Shown in pieces: positions 38,285 through 47,519 of a stretch of 64,000 nucleotides of DNA. Location of the stretch: the NCBI GenBank assembly GCA_050184415.1, contig JBFXAJ010000016.1:18088-82087 (forward strand), written 5' to 3'. The stretch is from JADLGL01 sp050184415 (GTDB taxonomy: Bacteria; Pseudomonadota; Alphaproteobacteria; Rhizobiales; Kaistiaceae). The translations under genes and the position numbers were made by a program. The notes below the pieces were generated by a model. That model was not told the origin of the DNA. It ran no database searches and worked only from the letters and a program-made list of their open reading frames with translations. Numbering within the stretch: the first letter of the stretch is position 1; each line of letters opens with the position of its first letter.

Positions 38285-38884
38285 TCAGATGCGGTCGAAG
38301 GTCCACACCACGACTTCGGACAGAACATCCTGGAGCGTCAGGTCGAGCGCGGTCACCACGCCGCCCGGAGAGTCCGCCGCGACCAGGCGCTGGGACTGGA
38401 AGCGGCGGGTCGCAACGATCCGGCCATTGCGGTCGTCCATGATGCGGACGAAGAGATCGACGCGCGCGGTGCCGGTGAGCGCGTCATATTCGAAGGCGCG
38501 AACTTCCGTCAGCAGCGCGTAGTCGACGCTCAGCCCCTCGCCCGGACGCCCGGCGGCGCGGGCGCGGCCGGTGTTGGCGAGGGTTTCCACCGTCAGCGTC
38601 TGGATGAGGACCGGCAACCTGTCCGCCCACTGGACCAGCGGGTAGTAGCTGAGGACCGCGCCTTCGCGCACCACGATACGCTCGGTGTCGTAGGTCGCGA
38701 TCGCGACCGGCTCCTCGACGAGGATCTGCGCATCGGTGCTGCCGCGGCCCGGGACGGACGCCGGCGCTGACAGGTTGAAGGTCTCCGGCGGCAGGCCGGG
38801 GAAAAGCGCGCAACCGCCCAGCGCCGCCGCAAGGGCAAGCGCCGCCAGCCCCGTCAGGGCACGCGACCGCACAGCCGAACTCAC
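38285..38884 (-). CDS. PqiC/ABC-type transport auxiliary lipoprotein
   Basis: A 199-residue lipoprotein, last gene of the Mla/MCE operon. The signal peptide ends in the lipobox LGGC near residue 24 with Ala at +2, which predicts outer membrane anchoring. The folded part has the family's FNLSAP start, VEEPVAIATYDTERIVVRE, LVQWADRLPVLIQTLTVETL near residues 86-105 and RVDLFVRIMDDRNGRIVATRRF near 143-164. PqiC-like lipoproteins dock the MCE tunnel on the outer membrane for lipid transfer. The GTG start has GGAGG five bases upstream, 24 bases after mlaD's stop. Confidence 0.85.
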   Translation of the reverse strand: MSSAVRSRALTGLAALALAAALGGCALFPGLPPETFNLSAPASVPGRGSTDAQILVEEPVAIATYDTERIVVREGAVLSYYPLVQWADRLPVLIQTLTVETLANTGRARAAGRPGEGLSVDYALLTEVRAFEYDALTGTARVDLFVRIMDDRNGRIVATRRFQSQRLVAADSPGGVVTALDLTLQDVLSEVVVWTFDRI

Positions 38885-38908
38885 GACGCCTCCCGCCTTC
38901 CCTTGGGT

Positions 38909-41701
38909 CTAGCGGCGATTATAGTCGCGGACTTCGCCGGCACCACCACCAAGGAGGAGCTGCGCGGGCGCTTGTTGCAGCTCTGTTGCAAACCGGTCGA
39001 TGCGGTCCATCGTGACCCGGGCATCGCCGATCAGCGCCGAGAGATCGGCCAGGCCCCGGGTCGAGAAATTGTTGATGCCGGCCAGGATGCCGGCGGTCTG
39101 GGCCTGGATGGCATCGGCAAGCTGGCGGATCGAGGTGGCCGCGGCGGTCGCCTCGGCGAACAGGCCCCCGGCGTTCTCCGCGTCGAACAGGGTCTCGACG
39201 TCGGCGAGGATGGTGTCGAGCCGGCCGGTCGAGGCCGTCAGCCGCGTCGCCAGCTCCTGCGCCTGCGCGACGAAGGCCGCGATCCCTTCGGCCTGCGCAC
39301 CGAGCGTCTCGGTGAAGCCGGCGACGTTGGTCGCCACCGCCCCGACGTCGCCGATGATGCGGTCGATGTCTCCGCCGCGCGCCGCGAGCGTCTCGGTGAT
39401 CGCCGTGACGTTGTCGATGGCGGTTCCGGTCTCGGCGAGGATCTCGTTGATCTGACCGCCGGTGGTGCGGAGATCGGTCGTCATCGCCTCGATGTTCTCG
39501 ACCACCGTCGCGATCCGCGCCGGATCGACGCCGGCGAGGAGCGCGTCGAGATTGCCGAGCGTGTCGTTGGCGTTGGCCGCGAACTCGGTAAAGCCGGTGA
39601 CGGCCGCCCGCGCGTCCGCGACCACGCCGTCGAGTCCCTCGGTGGCCGTCCCGATCCGCTCCACGACGGCCGCCACATTGCCGACCGTCTCGCGGACGAG
39701 GTCGGCATCCACAGCCGCGATCAGGGTGCGCGCGTCCGTGACGATGTCGCCGAAGCCGGCAACCGCGTCGTTGATCCCCGCGGGATCAATCGCGGCCAGC
39801 AGCGTCTCTGCCTGTGCCACGACGCCGTCCACGCGCGTGACGACGCCGTCGATCCGCGCCCCTGCCCCGGCGAGCTGCTGGCCGAGCGTGTCGATGTTGG
39901 CGACAACATTCTCGATCCGCGCCGGATCGACGCCGGCGATCACGGCGTCGAGGTTGCCGATGGTTTCGTTCGCGTTGGCGGCGAGGTCGGTGAAGCCGGT
40001 GATGGCGGTTCGCGCGTCGGCGACGACCAGGTCGAAGCCCGTCGTCGCGGCCTCGATGTTGGCCACGACATTGGCCACGTCGCCGACGGTGTCCCGGATG
40101 AGGTCTGCGTCCACGGCCGCGATCAGCGTCCGCGCATCGGTGACGAAGACGCCGAAGTCGGTAACCGCGGTCTGGACCGCTGCGGGATCGATCGCCGCGA
40201 TCAGCGTCTCGGCCTGCCCGACAATGCCGTCGATCCGCGCGCCCGCCCCAACGAGCTGCTGGCCAAACGCGTCAACGTTACCCATCACGTTCTCGATCAC
40301 GGCGGGATCGACCGCCGCAAGCAGCGTGTCGATGTTGGCGCGCGTCGTGTTGATGTCGGTCGCGAACCGCGTGATCTCGCCGATCGCGGCCTCGGCATTC
40401 GCCACGATCGTCCCGACATTCTCCGTCGCGGCATCTACCCGCCCGATGAACGCGGTGACGCCGGCGACCGCCGCCTCGACTGCCGCGGGATCGACCGCGC
40501 CGACCACCGCTTCGGCCTGCCCTGCGATGCCGTCGAGCCGTGCGATCGTGCCTTCGATCTGCGCGCCGGCGCCGGCGAGCTGCTGGCCGAAAATGTCGAC
40601 ATTCGCCATGACATTCTCGACCCGCGCGGGGTCGACGGCCGCCAGCAGCGTATCGATGTTGGCGCGCGTGGCGTTGATGTCGGCGGCGAAGGTCGCGAGC
40701 TCGGCGATGGCGTCCTGTGCGTTCGCCATGATCGTATCGATATTCGCGGTCGCAGCGTCGATGCGGCCGACGAAGCCCGTCACGCCCTCGACGATCGCGG
40801 CGACCTGCGCCGGATCGACGGCGCCGATGATGCCTTCGGCCCGCGCCACGAGGCCGTTGACGCCGCCGAGCATGTCGTCGAGGCCGTCGGTCAGCCCCGC
40901 CGCCGCGGCCTGGATGTCCGCAACGACGGCGTCGATGCCGGTCGTCGCATTGGCGACGTTTTGGAGGGCGGCATCGGCATTCGCGATGACGCTCCGGACG
41001 CGCTCTGCGTCGACCGCGTTGAGGACGCCTTCGATGCCGGCAATGGTGGTCTCGAGCCGGGCGCCGAGCCCGTTCACGGTGTCCGCCATGCCGGCGACGG
41101 CCGCGAGGAACTCCTCCACCCCTTCGGTATTGGCGGCAAGCGCGTCGGTGAACGTCCCGAGATTGCCGATCGCGCGCTGGAGGTCCGGCCCGGCGTCGTC
41201 GATCAGCGTGTTGAGCCGGGTGACGGTGGCGTCGACGCCGGTCACGATGTCGCCCGCCCCGGCGATGATGTCGCTTAGGCCCGTGGCGTCCGCGAGAAGC
41301 GTCGGGATGCCGGGCTCGTCGAGGATGTTCGGGGTTCCGGCCGTCCCGCCGGCGAGCTGGATGTAGGCCGTGCCGCTGAGGAGGTCCGCCGTCACAGAAG
41401 CGACCGTGTCGGCCTTGATCGGCGTGTCGGCGGCGACCCGGATGGTCGCGAGCACCTGTCCGGGGTCGTCCGGGTCGAGGCCGATGGCGCTGACCGCGCC
41501 GACCTGGATGCCGTTGAAGAGGACGCGGTTGCCGGTGTCGAGACCGGTCACCGGCCCGGTGATGACGAGGCGGATGTCGCGCGTCTCGCCGACCGAGCCG
41601 GTCGAATAGCCGGTCGCGATCCAGTAGACCAGCGCGGCGCCGATCGCGAAGACGATCAGCGTGAAGGCGCCGATGAGGGCGTGGTTGGCGCGCGTTTCCA
41701 T
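38909..41701 (-). CDS. MlaD-like MCE protein with a very long repetitive helical tail
   Basis: A 930-residue protein. One membrane segment near residues 9-28 (ALIGAFTLIVFAIGAALVYW), then one MCE domain near 40-118 (IRLVITGPVTGLDTGNRVLFNG, GTAYIQLAGG). About 800 residues of helix follow, built from diverged repeats with a recurring (L/I)xAVDPAxVExV motif seen about eleven times. A usual single-MCE MlaD in Rhizobiales has 300-460 residues. The MCE ring collects lipid and the helices form a periplasmic tunnel; here that tunnel could be unusually long. Its start overlaps the mlaF stop (TGATG), so it is coupled with ATPase, permease and lipoprotein. Confidence 0.85.
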   Translation of the reverse strand: METRANHALIGAFTLIVFAIGAALVYWIATGYSTGSVGETRDIRLVITGPVTGLDTGNRVLFNGIQVGAVSAIGLDPDDPGQVLATIRVAADTPIKADTVASVTADLLSGTAYIQLAGGTAGTPNILDEPGIPTLLADATGLSDIIAGAGDIVTGVDATVTRLNTLIDDAGPDLQRAIGNLGTFTDALAANTEGVEEFLAAVAGMADTVNGLGARLETTIAGIEGVLNAVDAERVRSVIANADAALQNVANATTGIDAVVADIQAAAAGLTDGLDDMLGGVNGLVARAEGIIGAVDPAQVAAIVEGVTGFVGRIDAATANIDTIMANAQDAIAELATFAADINATRANIDTLLAAVDPARVENVMANVDIFGQQLAGAGAQIEGTIARLDGIAGQAEAVVGAVDPAAVEAAVAGVTAFIGRVDAATENVGTIVANAEAAIGEITRFATDINTTRANIDTLLAAVDPAVIENVMGNVDAFGQQLVGAGARIDGIVGQAETLIAAIDPAAVQTAVTDFGVFVTDARTLIAAVDADLIRDTVGDVANVVANIEAATTGFDLVVADARTAITGFTDLAANANETIGNLDAVIAGVDPARIENVVANIDTLGQQLAGAGARIDGVVTRVDGVVAQAETLLAAIDPAGINDAVAGFGDIVTDARTLIAAVDADLVRETVGNVAAVVERIGTATEGLDGVVADARAAVTGFTEFAANANDTLGNLDALLAGVDPARIATVVENIEAMTTDLRTTGGQINEILAETGTAIDNVTAITETLAARGGDIDRIIGDVGAVATNVAGFTETLGAQAEGIAAFVAQAQELATRLTASTGRLDTILADVETLFDAENAGGLFAEATAAATSIRQLADAIQAQTAGILAGINNFSTRGLADLSALIGDARVTMDRIDRFATELQQAPAQLLLGGGAGEVRDYNRR

Positions 41702-42480
41702 CAGGCCGGGACCGGCCGCCCGCGCGCGCCGCGGAAATAGCTCTGCACCCAGGGATCCTCGGAGGCGAGGACGACCGGCAGCGGCCCCTCGACCAGGATC
41801 CGCCCCTCGCCGAGGCACGCGATGCGATCGCACACGGCGTACAGACTGTCGAGGTCGTGCGTGACCATGAAGACAGTCAGATCAAGGGTATCGCGGAGAG
41901 TGCTGATCAAATCGTCGAACTCGGCCGCGCCGATGGGGTCGAGGCCTGACGTGGGCTCGTCCAGGAAGAGGAGCTCCGGGTCGAGCGCAAGGGCCCGCGC
42001 GAGACTCGCGCGCTTCACCATACCGCCCGAAAGCTCCGCCGGCATCCTTTCGGCCGCGTCCCGCGGCAGGCCGACGAGCTCGACCTTGAGGAGCGCCAGC
42101 TCGTGCATCAGGCGCTTCGGAAGGCGGAGATGCTCGCGCATCGGCACCTCGATGTTCTCGCGCACCGACAGCGACGAGAACAGCGCCCCGCCCTGGAACA
42201 TCACCCCGAGGCGGCGCTCGATCGCGCTGCGCACCCGCTGCGGCGCGCCGTCATAGCGCTCGCCGAACAAGGTGATGGTGCCGCTCTCCTTCGGGATGAG
42301 GCCGAGGATGGCGCGGAGCAGCGCCGATTTGCCGGCGCCGGATGCACCGACGAGGCCGAGGATCTCGCGGCGATAGGCGTCGAGGTCGAGGTCGCGGAGG
42401 ACGGTGCGGCCGCCCAATGCGACCGTGAGGCCCTCGACCTCGAGGACCGCCTCCCGTCCCTCCGCTCCACGCGCTGCCAT
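41701..42480 (-). CDS. MlaF-like ABC transporter ATP-binding protein
   Basis: A 259-residue ABC ATPase of the lipid (MCE) transporter. Walker A GASGAGKSALL lies near residues 45-55, the Q-loop MFQGGALFSSLSVRENI near 92-108, signature ELSGGMVKRASLARAL near 148-163 and Walker B ELLFLDEPTSGLDPI near 168-182, followed by the H-loop FMVTHD. It powers phospholipid movement through the MlaE permease. Its stop shares a base with the mlaD start, and the permease gene ends two bases upstream of its ATG, so all are in one operon. Confidence 0.92.
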   Translation of the reverse strand: MAARGAEGREAVLEVEGLTVALGGRTVLRDLDLDAYRREILGLVGASGAGKSALLRAILGLIPKESGTITLFGERYDGAPQRVRSAIERRLGVMFQGGALFSSLSVRENIEVPMREHLRLPKRLMHELALLKVELVGLPRDAAERMPAELSGGMVKRASLARALALDPELLFLDEPTSGLDPIGAAEFDDLISTLRDTLDLTVFMVTHDLDSLYAVCDRIACLGEGRILVEGPLPVVLASEDPWVQSYFRGARGRPVPA

Positions 42481-42482
42481 CG

Positions 42483-43757
42483 TCAGTATCCGATCACGGC
42501 GAAGAAGATGGCGAAAAAGGCGTCGAGGAGAAGGACCATGAAGATGCTCTTCACGACGGACGCGGTGGTGTGGCGCCCGAGCGACTCCGAACTGCCCCGG
42601 ACCTTGCAGCCCTCGGACGCCGCGACGAGGCCGATCGCGAGCGCCATGAACGGGGCTTTGATGAGCCCGGCAACGATCGTGTAGGTGCCGGCGAGCTGGA
42701 CCCGGTCGACATAGATGTCGATCGGCATGTCGAGATAGATCAGGCACAGAATCCCGCCGCCGGCGAGCGCGGTGATGTCCATGAGGATGGTGAGGAGCGG
42801 CAGCGCGATCACCAGCGCCACGATCCGCGGCATGATCAGGAGCTCGTTCGCGTCGAGGCCGATGACGCGCAGCGCATCGATCTCCTCGCGCATCTTCATC
42901 GAGCCGAGCTCCGCGGTGATGGCGCTGCCCGACCGTCCCGCCAGCATGATTGCGGCGAGAAGAACGCCGATCTCGCGGAGGACGAGATAGGCCGTGAGGT
43001 CGACGACGACGATGTCGGGCCCCACGAAATCGGAGAACGCGAATGCTCCCTGCTGGGCGATGACGATGCCGATCGCAAAGCCGATCACGGCGTTGATCGG
43101 CACCGCACGGAACGCCGCGTGATCGAGATGATGGGTGATCGAGGTCAGCCGGAGCCGTCGCGGCCGGACGATCCCCCGCGCCAGCCCGGCAACGACGCCG
43201 CCGAGGATCACCGTCCACCGCGAGATGTCCTGGCCGGCTCCGGCGACCGGAGCGCCGATCCCCGCCAGCAGGCGGATGAAGGGATTGGCTCGTGACACCG
43301 CTTGCGACTGGGCGGTAGAGCCGTCCTCGGCAACCGCATCGAGAAGCCGCCGCGCTTCCGGAGAGACCCCGGTCCATGTCACCTCGGCGTGCCCGGCCGC
43401 CAGCCTTTGCGCGAGGCGCTGGAGCAGCCAGGCACCGGCGGTGTCGAGCTGGCGGACCTCCGAGAGGTCGACCGACGCATTAGGGCGAGGCTCGCGCGAC
43501 AGGGCGCCGATCTCGCGCTCCAGAGCCGCCACCGAGCCGATGCGCCATTCACCGAACGCCACAAACCGGCTCCGCGTCCCTTCATCGGAACGGCGAAGAC
43601 CGGTCGCAGACTGCGTGGCCGAGGCGATGGAAGCGTCGGTGATGGCCGGGACTCCAGGACGAATCGGTGGGGAACGCCGGTTTGGCTGCGGGAATGCGGC
43701 ACGCCGCACCGGGGTGCAAGCCCGGAGCGGACCATGCCCCGGGGTTTGGACAGACAC
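42483..43757 (-). CDS. MlaE-like ABC permease with N-terminal STAS domain
   Basis: The longest frame gives 424 residues from a GTG. A STAS-like domain spans about residues 66-150 (FVAFGEWRIGSVAALEREI, VDLSEVRQLDTAGAWLLQRL), and the MlaE permease domain spans 170-424 with about five membrane segments (RAVPINAVIGFAIGIVIAQQG, AIMLAGRSGSAITAELG, MREEIDALRVIGLDANELL). STAS-permease fusions are usual in Rhizobiales. The true start is uncertain: residues 1-60 are not conserved, and a GTG at 43562 with GGAG about eight bases upstream would give 359 residues. It is the first gene of the operon. Confidence 0.87.
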   Translation of the reverse strand: MSVQTPGHGPLRACTPVRRAAFPQPNRRSPPIRPGVPAITDASIASATQSATGLRRSDEGTRSRFVAFGEWRIGSVAALEREIGALSREPRPNASVDLSEVRQLDTAGAWLLQRLAQRLAAGHAEVTWTGVSPEARRLLDAVAEDGSTAQSQAVSRANPFIRLLAGIGAPVAGAGQDISRWTVILGGVVAGLARGIVRPRRLRLTSITHHLDHAAFRAVPINAVIGFAIGIVIAQQGAFAFSDFVGPDIVVVDLTAYLVLREIGVLLAAIMLAGRSGSAITAELGSMKMREEIDALRVIGLDANELLIMPRIVALVIALPLLTILMDITALAGGGILCLIYLDMPIDIYVDRVQLAGTYTIVAGLIKAPFMALAIGLVAASEGCKVRGSSESLGRHTTASVVKSIFMVLLLDAFFAIFFAVIGY

Positions 43758-43778
43758 CGGGTGCGCTGCGCAACACTG

Positions 43779-44432
43779 CTACCCGCGAAGCGGCTGAAGT
43801 TGGTCCCAGCAGCGCCCGCGAAGCTCGCCTCGGAGCGTCGCCACCGCGGCGACCGCCATCCAGACCAGATACGGCCCGATCGCCAGTCTCTCGATCAGCC
43901 CGAGCGCCGGCCAGTTGTTCGGCTCGCCGATCGCGGTGAGCACGCCCGCGGCGACGACGACCACGAGGGTCGCGGCAGCATAACGTGAAAGGCCCGACCA
44001 GCCTGGCACCGCGCGCGTCCCTCGGGCGAACAGGAACAGGGTTGCCGCCATCAGCAGGAGAAGGAGGCCGGTCAGCGCGATGTGGATGTGCTCCGGGAGT
44101 GGGCGCGGCAGCGGTCGCCCATCCACGGGAAACCACAGGATGGCAAAGCCGACGAGCCCGATTGCAGCGACCCCCACCGCCGCCGGCCGAAGCGAAGGCG
44201 CGATCCTGCGCCAGGTCGACGACAGGTCGAGGCCGTAGACGAAGCCGAGGACGCAGGACGCCATCAGGATCGGGTCGACGATCGCCTTGTGCGGAGCCCC
44301 AACCGCGACCAGTTCCGAGATCGTATTCCCGAAATGGCTGTATCCCGGCGTCGCCGCGGCGCCGACGATGACCGCAGCCGCATAGACGACCGGCGCCAGG
44401 ATGCCCGCAACGAGCAGCCAGCGCCGGACCAC
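43779..44432 (-). CDS. DUF998 family membrane protein
   Basis: A 217-residue inner membrane protein with about six membrane segments. The DUF998 signature is present: a first helix (WLLVAGILAPVVYAAAVIVGA), then the polar TPGYSHFGNTISELVAVGAP near residues 27-46, and later FPVDGRPLPRPLPEHIHIALTG near 101-122, with histidines in the periplasmic or membrane region. The function is unknown. The GTG start at 44432 has GGAGG seven bases upstream; 47 residues of the longer frame overlap pgi and are rejected. It follows pgi by two bases and is likely cotranscribed with it. Confidence 0.8.
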   Translation of the reverse strand: MVRRWLLVAGILAPVVYAAAVIVGAAATPGYSHFGNTISELVAVGAPHKAIVDPILMASCVLGFVYGLDLSSTWRRIAPSLRPAAVGVAAIGLVGFAILWFPVDGRPLPRPLPEHIHIALTGLLLLLMAATLFLFARGTRAVPGWSGLSRYAAATLVVVVAAGVLTAIGEPNNWPALGLIERLAIGPYLVWMAVAAVATLRGELRGRCWDQLQPLRG

Positions 44433-44434
44433 CT

Positions 44435-46072
44435 TCAGTCCTCCCGTTGCCGCATCGCCGCGATCGCGCGGACGAGGCCTCTGGTCGACGCATCCTTCCC
44501 TTCGGGCGGAATGCCGCTTTCTACCGCGGGCAGGAGCGCGGTCGCGAGCTGCTTGCCGAGCTCGACCCCCCACTGATCGAACGAGTTGATCCCCCAGATC
44601 GCGCCCATCACGAACACCTTGTGCTCGTAGAGCGCGATCAGGCGGCCGAGCATCTCGGGGTCGAGCAGCGGATAGAGCAGCGTGCTCGATGGCCGGTTGC
44701 CCGGGAAAACCTTGTGTGGCGCGAGCTTCTCGATCTCCGCTTCCGGCATCTTTGCGGCGCGGAGCTCGGCCACGACCTCGTCACGGGTCTTGCCGGTCAT
44801 CAACGCTTCGCTCTGCGCAAGGCAGGATGCGAGGAGCTGGTTGTGATGGACCGGCAGGTCCTCGTGGTCCTCGGCGGAGACCAGGAAATCGACCGGGATC
44901 ACGTCCGTTCCCTGGTGGATGAGCTGGTAGAACGCGTGCTGCCCGTTGGTCCCCGGCTCGCCGAAGATGACGGGGCCGGTCGCGAGCGGCACCGGCGCCC
45001 CGTCGAGGCCGATCCCCTTGCCGTTGCTCTCCATGTCGAGCTGCTGGAGATAGGCGGCGAAGAATTCGAGCCGCTGGTCGTAGGGCAGCACGGCGTGCGC
45101 GCCGAAGCCCCAGACATTGCGGTGCCAGATCCCGAGGAGCCCGAGCAGCACCGGAAGGTTCGAGCTGAGGGGCGCTGACAGGAAGTGCTCGTCCATCGCC
45201 CGCGCCCCTGCGAGAAGACGGTGGAAGCCGACCGAGCCGATCGAGATCGCCAGCGGCAGGCCGATCGTGGACCACAGCGAATAGCGGCCACCGACCCATT
45301 CGCCGAAGCCGAAGGCGCGGTCCTCGTCGATCCCGAAATCCTCCATCTTCCGCCGGGCGGTCGACATCGCCGCGAAATGGTCGGTCACCGCCCCCTCGCC
45401 CAGCGCATCCACGATCCACTGCCGCGCCGTCGCGGCGTTGGTCATGGTCTCGGCGGTGGTGAAGGTCTTGGACGCGACAAGGAACAGCGTCCGCGACGGA
45501 TCGAGTTTCGCCAGCGTGTCGGCGATCTGCGCCCCGTCGACGTTGGAGACGAAATGGACCCGCGGCCCGATGCCGTACGGGCTGAGGGCCCGCGTCGCCA
45601 TCGCCGGGCCGAGGTCGGAGCCGCCGATGCCGATGTTGACGACGTCGGCGAAGCGGCCGCCCTTGCCCACGATCGAACCCGTCCGGACGCCTTCGGCGAA
45701 CGCCGTCATCCGGCCGAGCTCGGTCCGGATGCCGGGCATGACGTCCTTGCCGTTGAATTTGTGGACCGCGTCGGGACCCGCGCGGAGGGCAACGTGGAGC
45801 ACGGCGCGGTCTTCCGTGACATTGATCCGCTCGCCGCCGAACATCGCGGCCCGTCTCGCCTCCAGTCCGGAAGCAGCCGCCATGGCAACAAGCGCATCGA
45901 GAGCCGGGCCGTCGATCCGGTTCTTCGAATAGTCGAGCAGAAGATCGCCAGCCCGGGCCGAGAAGCGGTCGAACCGCCCAGGGTCGTCGGCGAACATCTG
46001 CCGCATCGATTGCCGCAAAAGACGGTCGCGGTGCTCCAAGAGGGTCGGGAGCGCTTCGACGAGAGCCTTCAT
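44435..46072 (-). CDS. pgi: Glucose-6-phosphate isomerase
   Basis: A 545-residue glycolytic/gluconeogenic enzyme, full length. The SIS-fold sugar-phosphate segments NIGIGGSDLGPAMATRAL near residues 147-164 and SKTFTTAETMTN near 203-214 are present, with catalytic glutamate in GGRYSLWSTIG and FGEPGTNGQHAFYQLIHQG near 371-389, and lysine in the C-terminal FDQWGVELGKQLA. The ATG at 46072 shares bases with the stop of the upstream aminotransferase (ATGA), so translation is coupled; a TTG three codons earlier is unlikely. Confidence 0.96.
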   Translation of the reverse strand: MKALVEALPTLLEHRDRLLRQSMRQMFADDPGRFDRFSARAGDLLLDYSKNRIDGPALDALVAMAAASGLEARRAAMFGGERINVTEDRAVLHVALRAGPDAVHKFNGKDVMPGIRTELGRMTAFAEGVRTGSIVGKGGRFADVVNIGIGGSDLGPAMATRALSPYGIGPRVHFVSNVDGAQIADTLAKLDPSRTLFLVASKTFTTAETMTNAATARQWIVDALGEGAVTDHFAAMSTARRKMEDFGIDEDRAFGFGEWVGGRYSLWSTIGLPLAISIGSVGFHRLLAGARAMDEHFLSAPLSSNLPVLLGLLGIWHRNVWGFGAHAVLPYDQRLEFFAAYLQQLDMESNGKGIGLDGAPVPLATGPVIFGEPGTNGQHAFYQLIHQGTDVIPVDFLVSAEDHEDLPVHHNQLLASCLAQSEALMTGKTRDEVVAELRAAKMPEAEIEKLAPHKVFPGNRPSSTLLYPLLDPEMLGRLIALYEHKVFVMGAIWGINSFDQWGVELGKQLATALLPAVESGIPPEGKDASTRGLVRAIAAMRQRED

Positions 46073-47250
46073 TTGAGCCAAGCCTGCAATCTGTCGGTGG
46101 CCTCGGCCATATCGGCCGGCGCGCCTGCGAAGGAGAAGCGGATGAATTCGGAGCCGTGGGTGAGGTCGAAGTCGATGCCCGGCGTCGCGGCGATGCCGGC
46201 ATGGGCGAGCATGTCGCGGGCGAAGACCTCGGAATCAGCCGCGAGTTTTCGGGTGGAGGCGTAGACGTAGAAGGCGCCGTCGACGGGATAAAGGCCTTCG
46301 AAGCCGAGTTGCGGCAGGCGGTCGAGAAGGAGGCGCCGGCTCTCGGCATAGGTCGCCTTGACGGCCTCGAGTTCATCGATAGCGTCGAACGCGCCGATCG
46401 CCGCGCGCTGCGAGAGATCGGGCGGACAGATGTAGAGGTTCTGCGCGAGCCGCTCGACCGGCCGGACGAGATCCTCCGGCAGCACCATCCAGCCGACCCG
46501 CCATCCCGTCATGCAGTAGTATTTCGAGAACGAGTTGATGACGATCGCGTCCTCGGAAGTCCGCAGCGCGGTCTCAGTGCGGCCGCCGAAGACGAGGCCG
46601 TGATAGATCTCATCCGAGATGAACCGGATGCCCCTCGCCTCCGCCGCCTGGATCACCGCGGCCAGCCCCTCGGGCGTCAGCATCGAGCCGGTCGGGTTGG
46701 CGGGGCTCGCGATCAGGACGCCATCGAGCGGCGTGGCAGCGTGAGCCTCCGCCAGCATCTCCGTATCCAGCACCGGCCGGTTCGGCGAGATCGGGATTTC
46801 TACCGCCTCGAGATCGAGCGACTGGAGGATGTTGCGGTAGGCGGGATAGCCCGGCGTCGTCACGGCGACGCGGGCGCCGGCGTCGAACGCCGCCAGAAAG
46901 GCCAGCATGAACCCGCCGGAGGAGCCGGTCGTGATCGCGATGCGGGCGGGGTCGACATCGACCCCATAGGCATCCGCATAGTGGCGCGCGATCCGCCGGC
47001 GGAGCGGCGGGATGCCGAGCGCTTCGGTGTAGCCGAGGCGGTCGTCGGCGAGGCCTTTCCGCGCCGCGGCGACGACGGCTTTCGGGGTCGCCGCGCTCGG
47101 CTGGCCGACCTCCATGTGGATGACGCGAACCCCTTCCGCCTCGCGCCGGTTCGCCGCCGCGAGCACGTCCATCGCGACGAACGGGCGGACCGCACTGCGG
47201 CGCGATGGGCCGCCCTTGCCGCCGCCGTCCATTCGTCGGACCTTCATCAT
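46069..47250 (-). CDS. PLP-dependent aminotransferase, class I/II
   Basis: A 393-residue fold-type I aminotransferase. The PLP-binding lysine is in INSFSKYYCMTGWRVGW near residues 238-254; LIASPANPTGSM near 184-195 and ISDEIYHGLVF near 215-225 supply cofactor contacts. It belongs to the aspartate/alanine aminotransferase group, and the exact amino donor is not determined. It is followed by pgi with a four-base overlap, an arrangement without an obvious metabolic link. Two earlier ATGs (47250, 47247) and one at 47232 with AAGG eight bases upstream compete as start; the longest is given. Confidence 0.88.
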   Translation of the reverse strand: MMKVRRMDGGGKGGPSRRSAVRPFVAMDVLAAANRREAEGVRVIHMEVGQPSAATPKAVVAAARKGLADDRLGYTEALGIPPLRRRIARHYADAYGVDVDPARIAITTGSSGGFMLAFLAAFDAGARVAVTTPGYPAYRNILQSLDLEAVEIPISPNRPVLDTEMLAEAHAATPLDGVLIASPANPTGSMLTPEGLAAVIQAAEARGIRFISDEIYHGLVFGGRTETALRTSEDAIVINSFSKYYCMTGWRVGWMVLPEDLVRPVERLAQNLYICPPDLSQRAAIGAFDAIDELEAVKATYAESRRLLLDRLPQLGFEGLYPVDGAFYVYASTRKLAADSEVFARDMLAHAGIAATPGIDFDLTHGSEFIRFSFAGAPADMAEATDRLQAWLK

Positions 47251-47519
47251 CGCCCGCTACGCACGCCCCAAGCTTGCGTCTTCCTGTCGCCCGGATTTCC
47301 GGCGAGGACTCCGACAAGGTGCCGGGAAGGACGCGAGGGCGTGGGTTACCAGCCCGCCCGGACCTTTGAAAGCGGCGAGCGGTTACGGACGGCATGAAGT
47401 TGGCCCCGGAAATGCTATGGCGCTCAAGGAAACGTGACGTACCCTTTGTCCGCGTTGGGACATTCGATCATCGACGCGGCCTATGAACCCATATCGGCCC
47501 GCTTTGTAGTGAGCGCAGC

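Noticed and set aside
39000..41366. Tandem-looking DNA repeats considered as a CRISPR array
   Set aside because: The repeats are diverged, lack uniform spacers and translate into the helical repeats of MlaD. The same applies to the GPR-like gene near 33000.
43433..43757. The first 65 residues of the long MlaE frame as a real N-terminal domain
   Set aside because: The segment is Pro/Arg-rich, lacks family similarity and has no ribosome binding site at its GTG. It is kept only as an outer bound.
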